Below, piece after piece: positions 6,826 to 9,542 of a stretch of 9,542 bases of DNA; within the stretch, counting starts at the first letter, position 1, and each line of letters begins with the position of its first letter. The stretch is from NCBI GenBank assembly GCA_021732545.1, contig JAKFUW010000279.1, forward strand, positions 1 to 9,542. The letters are read 5' to 3'. A model generated the notes under the pieces. That model searched no databases. It saw only the letters and a program-made list of their open reading frames with translations, and was not told where the DNA came from. The stretch is from Alphaproteobacteria bacterium (lineage in GTDB: Bacteria > Pseudomonadota > Alphaproteobacteria > Rickettsiales > UBA3002). Made by a program: the position numbers and the translations under genes.

Positions 6826-6890
6826 TGTCACCCCGCATTTATTGCGGGGTCTCCATCTGGGAGATGCCGCGTACCGCTTGCGGGATGACG
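6826..6890. repeat. REP-like two-hairpin intergenic repeat, copy 2
   Basis: It starts TGTCACCCCGCA like copy 1 and has the same first hairpin (6830-6837 with 6843-6850, loop TTTAT). A small TCTCC/GGAGA stem (6850-6854 with 6860-6864) and the shared GAGATGCCGC core follow. The distal arm differs from copy 1: CCGC-TT-GCGG (6874-6883) replaces the ATGCCGCA/TGCGGCAT stem. It ends in TGAC. It lies 7 nt after the OmpA-family stop and 17 nt before the next start, so it could separate the two transcription units. Confidence 0.72.
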
Positions 6891-6907
6891 GATCGGATAG
6901 GTAGCCT

Positions 6908-7903
6908 ATGATGCACGAACTTCTTGCCGAACTTTCCCAGCGCCAATGGGTGCTGATGGCGGCGTTGTTTATCAGCTTTATAGCCTTTGCGTTGTTACCG
7001 TTGGAGCGCTGGCTGGGCGTGGATGCGCTGGCCGCGAGGTTGCGCCGGATGGTGCAGGCGCTGGAGCGTAAGCTCAACCGCAGCAAGCGTGGTACGGGCA
7101 CGCGGGTCTATCGCGGATTGGTGCTGGTGCTGATGGGCGCGATACCCATTATCGCGCTGGCGCTCGCTTTCAACTGGCTTACCAACCATACGCCCTTTGG
7201 TATTTATATTGAAATGGCGGTGCTGGCGTGTTTGTTGCCAGCGGGCGTGGGATTAAAAAAAGCGCGGCGCATTAATCGTGCGTTGGCGAGCAAAAAGCCC
7301 GAGCAAGCACGCATTTGGGCAAAAGAGCTAGCCAGGCGCGATCACGCCACCATGGACGATCATACCACAGTGCGGGTGACTATCGAATATTTATCCGAAA
7401 ATTTGGCCGACCGCGTGATAGCAACCGCTTTGTGGTATCTCGTGTTTGGGCTTGCAGGTGCGGTGCTGGTCAGGTTCATTCATCTGCTCGATAGCCAAGT
7501 CGGCCATCGCTCCAAACAGTATTTGGCCTTTGGTTGGGCATCCGCCAAACTCGATGACGCGATGCAATATATCCCTGCGCGGATTGCAGCACTGGTGCTC
7601 TGTGTGGCGGCGTGTTTTGTACCGGGCGGCAAACCGATCAAGGCGATATCCACGGCGTGGGGGCAGGCTCGCAAAACGGCATCACCCAACCATGGCTGGC
7701 CGATTGCAGCAACCGCAGGCGCACTCGGCATCACCCTCGCAGGCCCACGCCGCCTAGCCGATGGATTAATCGATGATGCGTGGATTGGCACTGGCACCGC
7801 CAAATGCACGCGGCGTGATTTGATCCGCGCGCAGTGGCTTTATGGGGTGGGGGTTTGGGTGGTGATTATGGTGCAGGTGATAGCGATAATGCTAAACGAT
7901 TAG
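6908..7903 (+). CDS. CbiB/CobD-family membrane protein (divergent)
   Basis: A 331-residue membrane protein related to adenosylcobinamide-phosphate synthase, which attaches the aminopropanol arm in cobalamin synthesis. Hydrophobic segments lie near 14-31, 69-90, 98-112, 169-193, 223-238 and 310-329. Family-like blocks are RRDHATMDD (143-151), EYLSENLADRV (160-170), LLDSQVGHRSKQY (193-205), FGWASAKLDDAMQYIPARI (208-226) and SPNHGWP (259-265). The GDP...HPV motif expected near the N-terminus is not visible, and several usually fixed residues differ. No other cobalamin gene is nearby. The activity may be real, reduced or different. Tandem ATG codons (6908, 6911) follow an ATAGG at a good distance. 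The gene is very GC-rich (40-42 of 60 bases in two lines sampled). Its stop overlaps the converging gene by 4 nt. Confidence 0.75.
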   Translation: MMHELLAELSQRQWVLMAALFISFIAFALLPLERWLGVDALAARLRRMVQALERKLNRSKRGTGTRVYRGLVLVLMGAIPIIALALAFNWLTNHTPFGIYIEMAVLACLLPAGVGLKKARRINRALASKKPEQARIWAKELARRDHATMDDHTTVRVTIEYLSENLADRVIATALWYLVFGLAGAVLVRFIHLLDSQVGHRSKQYLAFGWASAKLDDAMQYIPARIAALVLCVAACFVPGGKPIKAISTAWGQARKTASPNHGWPIAATAGALGITLAGPRRLADGLIDDAWIGTGTAKCTRRDLIRAQWLYGVGVWVVIMVQVIAIMLND

Positions 7904-9441
7904 CGGACTCTTGCATCAATCGCTTTGCCGACGTTATTATTTATCATGGCATCGATAGTGCCTTCAGTTCCTGTTTGAGGAATAGCGAGCATTCCTGTGA
8001 TTCCTGTTTCAGGAATACCCGTTACCTTTGAAAGTACAGATGTCATGGCTGCATTTTCAAAATTCATTTCTTGTATTAATTTTTTCCAATCATCAGCGAT
8101 TGGCTTATCAATTTTTATTTCACTAGCTTTTTTAGTTGTTGAAAATTGACTTAACGCTTGTTGAGCGGCTGCTTGAAACTTTGGATCAGCAACACGAGCT
8201 AAAAATAAATCTAAATTCGTTTTATTGGGAACGTCAGAATGATCCAACGAGAGTGCTTTCGCAAAAAAGGCCGCTTGATTTACACCATCGGTTGTCGCGG
8301 TTACCATCTCTTTATGATCTGCATCGCTCATTGCAGGGTCAATTTTTTTATCAATATCCTTGAGTAAAGCATCAAACTTCAAGGTACCAAAGCCAGCTCG
8401 TACTTCGGGACTTGTTTTAGCATCTAATGCTCGTGTTTTGATAATAGTTGCTAACTCGCTATATTTAGGATTAGTGAAAATCTCTGTTAAATTTGAGAGG
8501 TTCGGCATTTGTCCTTTCTCTGCCAAAGCAGCCAGAGTGTCCAAGCCTTTGTCACCAAATATTTTAGCGATAGCGTCTTTATTTTCGGCAGCAAAGGCAG
8601 CACTACGCTTGGCTGCTGCCAATCCAATAGGCGTTTTATCGTCTTGACTCATCGACGCGATAATTTGAGTCTCTAGCTTTGCAGGATCACCCAATAGCGC
8701 CAGAACCACTCCCTTGTCTGCCATACTCCATCCCTTCTTTGTAAATACTGGTTGTACCACATGAGCCATTAATATTTCGTTAAGATTATCTTTTGCGCCT
8801 GGTGCATTAATGGCATTGGTTAGTTCAGTAGCATTAATATGTTTTGCAAAATCACCTGCTTTGATGGCAGCAATTAGTTTTGCTTTGACACCATCCGTTG
8901 GTACATCGATTCCATCTTTTTTAATGGTGGCGGGCATGGTATTCACCATCGCTTCGGCAAATTTTGGATTACCCAAAAGCGACTTAATCACCTCTGGATT
9001 TTTCATGATGAGGTCTTTAGCTAATTCAGGTTTTTCTTTAAGCTTTGCAATCTCAGCTTCAGGGATTTTTGCATCTTCCACTGCTTTGATCAGCGCATCA
9101 CGATTATTAACGACCACGTCTTTAAAACTATCGGGAAAATCACCCAACGCGGCTTTTAAATCTTCTGCTTTCATATTGAGCACATGATCTTTAAAAGCGC
9201 CCATAGTGATCGTGTTGAACACACCATTGAGCGCACTTACCCATTCGGGTGGTAAAAACTTAGATAAAAATTCACGACCACCAGCAAAGCCTGAAGCGAG
9301 CATGGGGCCAAATGCAAAGAATGCAATCGCTAATATAACAAAAGTACCAAGCCAACCACCAGATGCACCTTCACGCGCTTCACGCGCTTCGCGTTTACGC
9401 TCTTCTTCTTCCTCTTCTAATTGTTTTTGTGTCTTAGCCAC
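7900..9441 (-). CDS. Unrecognised membrane-anchored protein with degenerate Asn/Asp-Pro helical repeats
   Basis: I do not recognise this 513-residue protein. It begins with a Glu/Lys/Arg-rich, probably coiled-coil segment (2-24), then one membrane helix (about 30-53). The rest is a long, mainly helical domain, probably outside the cytoplasm. The domain has short degenerate repeats of the form xP-[EK]-hydrophobic: KPELAKDLI (137-145), NPEVIKSLL (148-156), NPKFAEAMV (158-166), DPAKLETQI (252-260), NPKYSELAT (324-332) and DPKFQAAAQ (419-427). The first three are consecutive and recall STI1/ubiquilin-type repeats, without proof of kinship. No catalytic motif or cysteine-rich site was seen. The start is GTG at 9441, fixed by a strong AGGAAGG (9456-9450) 8 nt upstream. 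The gene is AT-rich compared with its neighbours, which suggests a lineage-specific or acquired gene. Confidence 0.75.
   Translation of the reverse strand: MAKTQKQLEEEEEERKREAREAREGASGGWLGTFVILAIAFFAFGPMLASGFAGGREFLSKFLPPEWVSALNGVFNTITMGAFKDHVLNMKAEDLKAALGDFPDSFKDVVVNNRDALIKAVEDAKIPEAEIAKLKEKPELAKDLIMKNPEVIKSLLGNPKFAEAMVNTMPATIKKDGIDVPTDGVKAKLIAAIKAGDFAKHINATELTNAINAPGAKDNLNEILMAHVVQPVFTKKGWSMADKGVVLALLGDPAKLETQIIASMSQDDKTPIGLAAAKRSAAFAAENKDAIAKIFGDKGLDTLAALAEKGQMPNLSNLTEIFTNPKYSELATIIKTRALDAKTSPEVRAGFGTLKFDALLKDIDKKIDPAMSDADHKEMVTATTDGVNQAAFFAKALSLDHSDVPNKTNLDLFLARVADPKFQAAAQQALSQFSTTKKASEIKIDKPIADDWKKLIQEMNFENAAMTSVLSKVTGIPETGITGMLAIPQTGTEGTIDAMINNNVGKAIDARVR
9369..9418 (-). repeat. Tandem repeats in the charged N-terminus of the orphan protein
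   Basis: CTTCACGCG occurs twice in tandem (9369-9386) and is followed by a shortened CTTCGCG. Nearby runs of the TTC/CTC triplet type (about 9400-9418) encode the poly-Glu stretch. Together they code for the EEEEE...REAREARE segment and could change length by slippage in whole codons. Confidence 0.55.
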
Positions 9442-9542
9442 GCGATATGCCTTCCTATTGCAACTGTTTCATCTTAGCATTTTGGGGATAAAAAAATGTG
9501 ACGATTGTGTGAAGATTGGCGGGTGAGGGGTGAGGGGCTAAA

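Noticed and set aside
6819..6850. Rho-independent terminator after the OmpA-family gene
   Set aside because: The A-run precedes the GC hairpin on the plus strand and no T-run follows it, so it reads as a terminator only for minus-strand RNA, where no gene needs one. It is treated as part of the repeat.
7446..7757. Overlapping open frames within the CbiB-like gene on both strands
   Set aside because: They are frame shadows caused by high GC, without ribosome binding sites or recognisable protein features.
8360..9187. Plus-strand open frames opposite the orphan gene
   Set aside because: Their Ser/Ala/Leu-rich translations are typical antisense shadows of a Lys/Ala/Asp-rich gene, and the minus-strand frame is continuous with a strong start signal.
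1..9542. CRISPR array, defence island, tRNA or rRNA genes
   Set aside because: No regularly spaced direct repeats, cloverleaf sequences or rRNA segments were recognised on either strand.

Overview
The window looks like the chromosome of an alphaproteobacterium with mid-range GC. The evidence is an alphaproteobacterial-type Hda protein, a GPDRRR-tailed receiver protein, an OmpA-family lipoprotein with the 'FDCWV...IAACRDGF' middle region seen in alphaproteobacteria, and two copies of a GTCACCCCGC...GCGGGG intergenic hairpin repeat. I cannot place it below class level. No CRISPR array, tRNA or rRNA was recognised.

Layout. (1) Positions 1-125 are the end of an insertion sequence: a GGCACTGTTG terminus, an extended -10 promoter, a hairpin that covers the ribosome binding site, and the first 22 codons of a probable transposase leaving the window. 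It has inserted into the 3' end of a response-regulator gene. (2) Positions 15-3507 on the minus strand form one operon: DUF2066 protein, AI-2E/PerM-type permease, Hda (regulatory inactivation of DnaA), and the interrupted receiver protein. Spacings are 12 nt, a 4-nt ATGA overlap, and 8 nt. (3) Divergent from it, purM and purN (3607-5335, plus strand) encode steps 5 and 3 of de novo purine synthesis. (4) A two-hairpin repeat separates purN from the convergent ndk gene, which has a near-perfect sigma70 promoter. (5) Divergent from ndk is an OmpA-like peptidoglycan-binding lipoprotein, followed by a second copy of the repeat and a divergent CbiB/CobD-family membrane protein. (6) The right end (7900-9441, minus strand) is a clearly AT-richer gene for an unrecognised 513-residue membrane-anchored protein with degenerate Asn/Asp-Pro helical repeats; its stop codon overlaps the CbiB stop.

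How it fits together. The purM-purN / PerM / Hda neighbourhood is old and also recognisable in gammaproteobacteria, so most of the window is ordinary housekeeping core. The less ordinary parts are the IS-truncated receiver with a Glu at the phospho-acceptor position, the compact IS control region, the CbiB homologue with altered conserved residues and no cobalamin neighbours, and the AT-rich orphan membrane protein. I saw no defence system or complete new multi-gene system.
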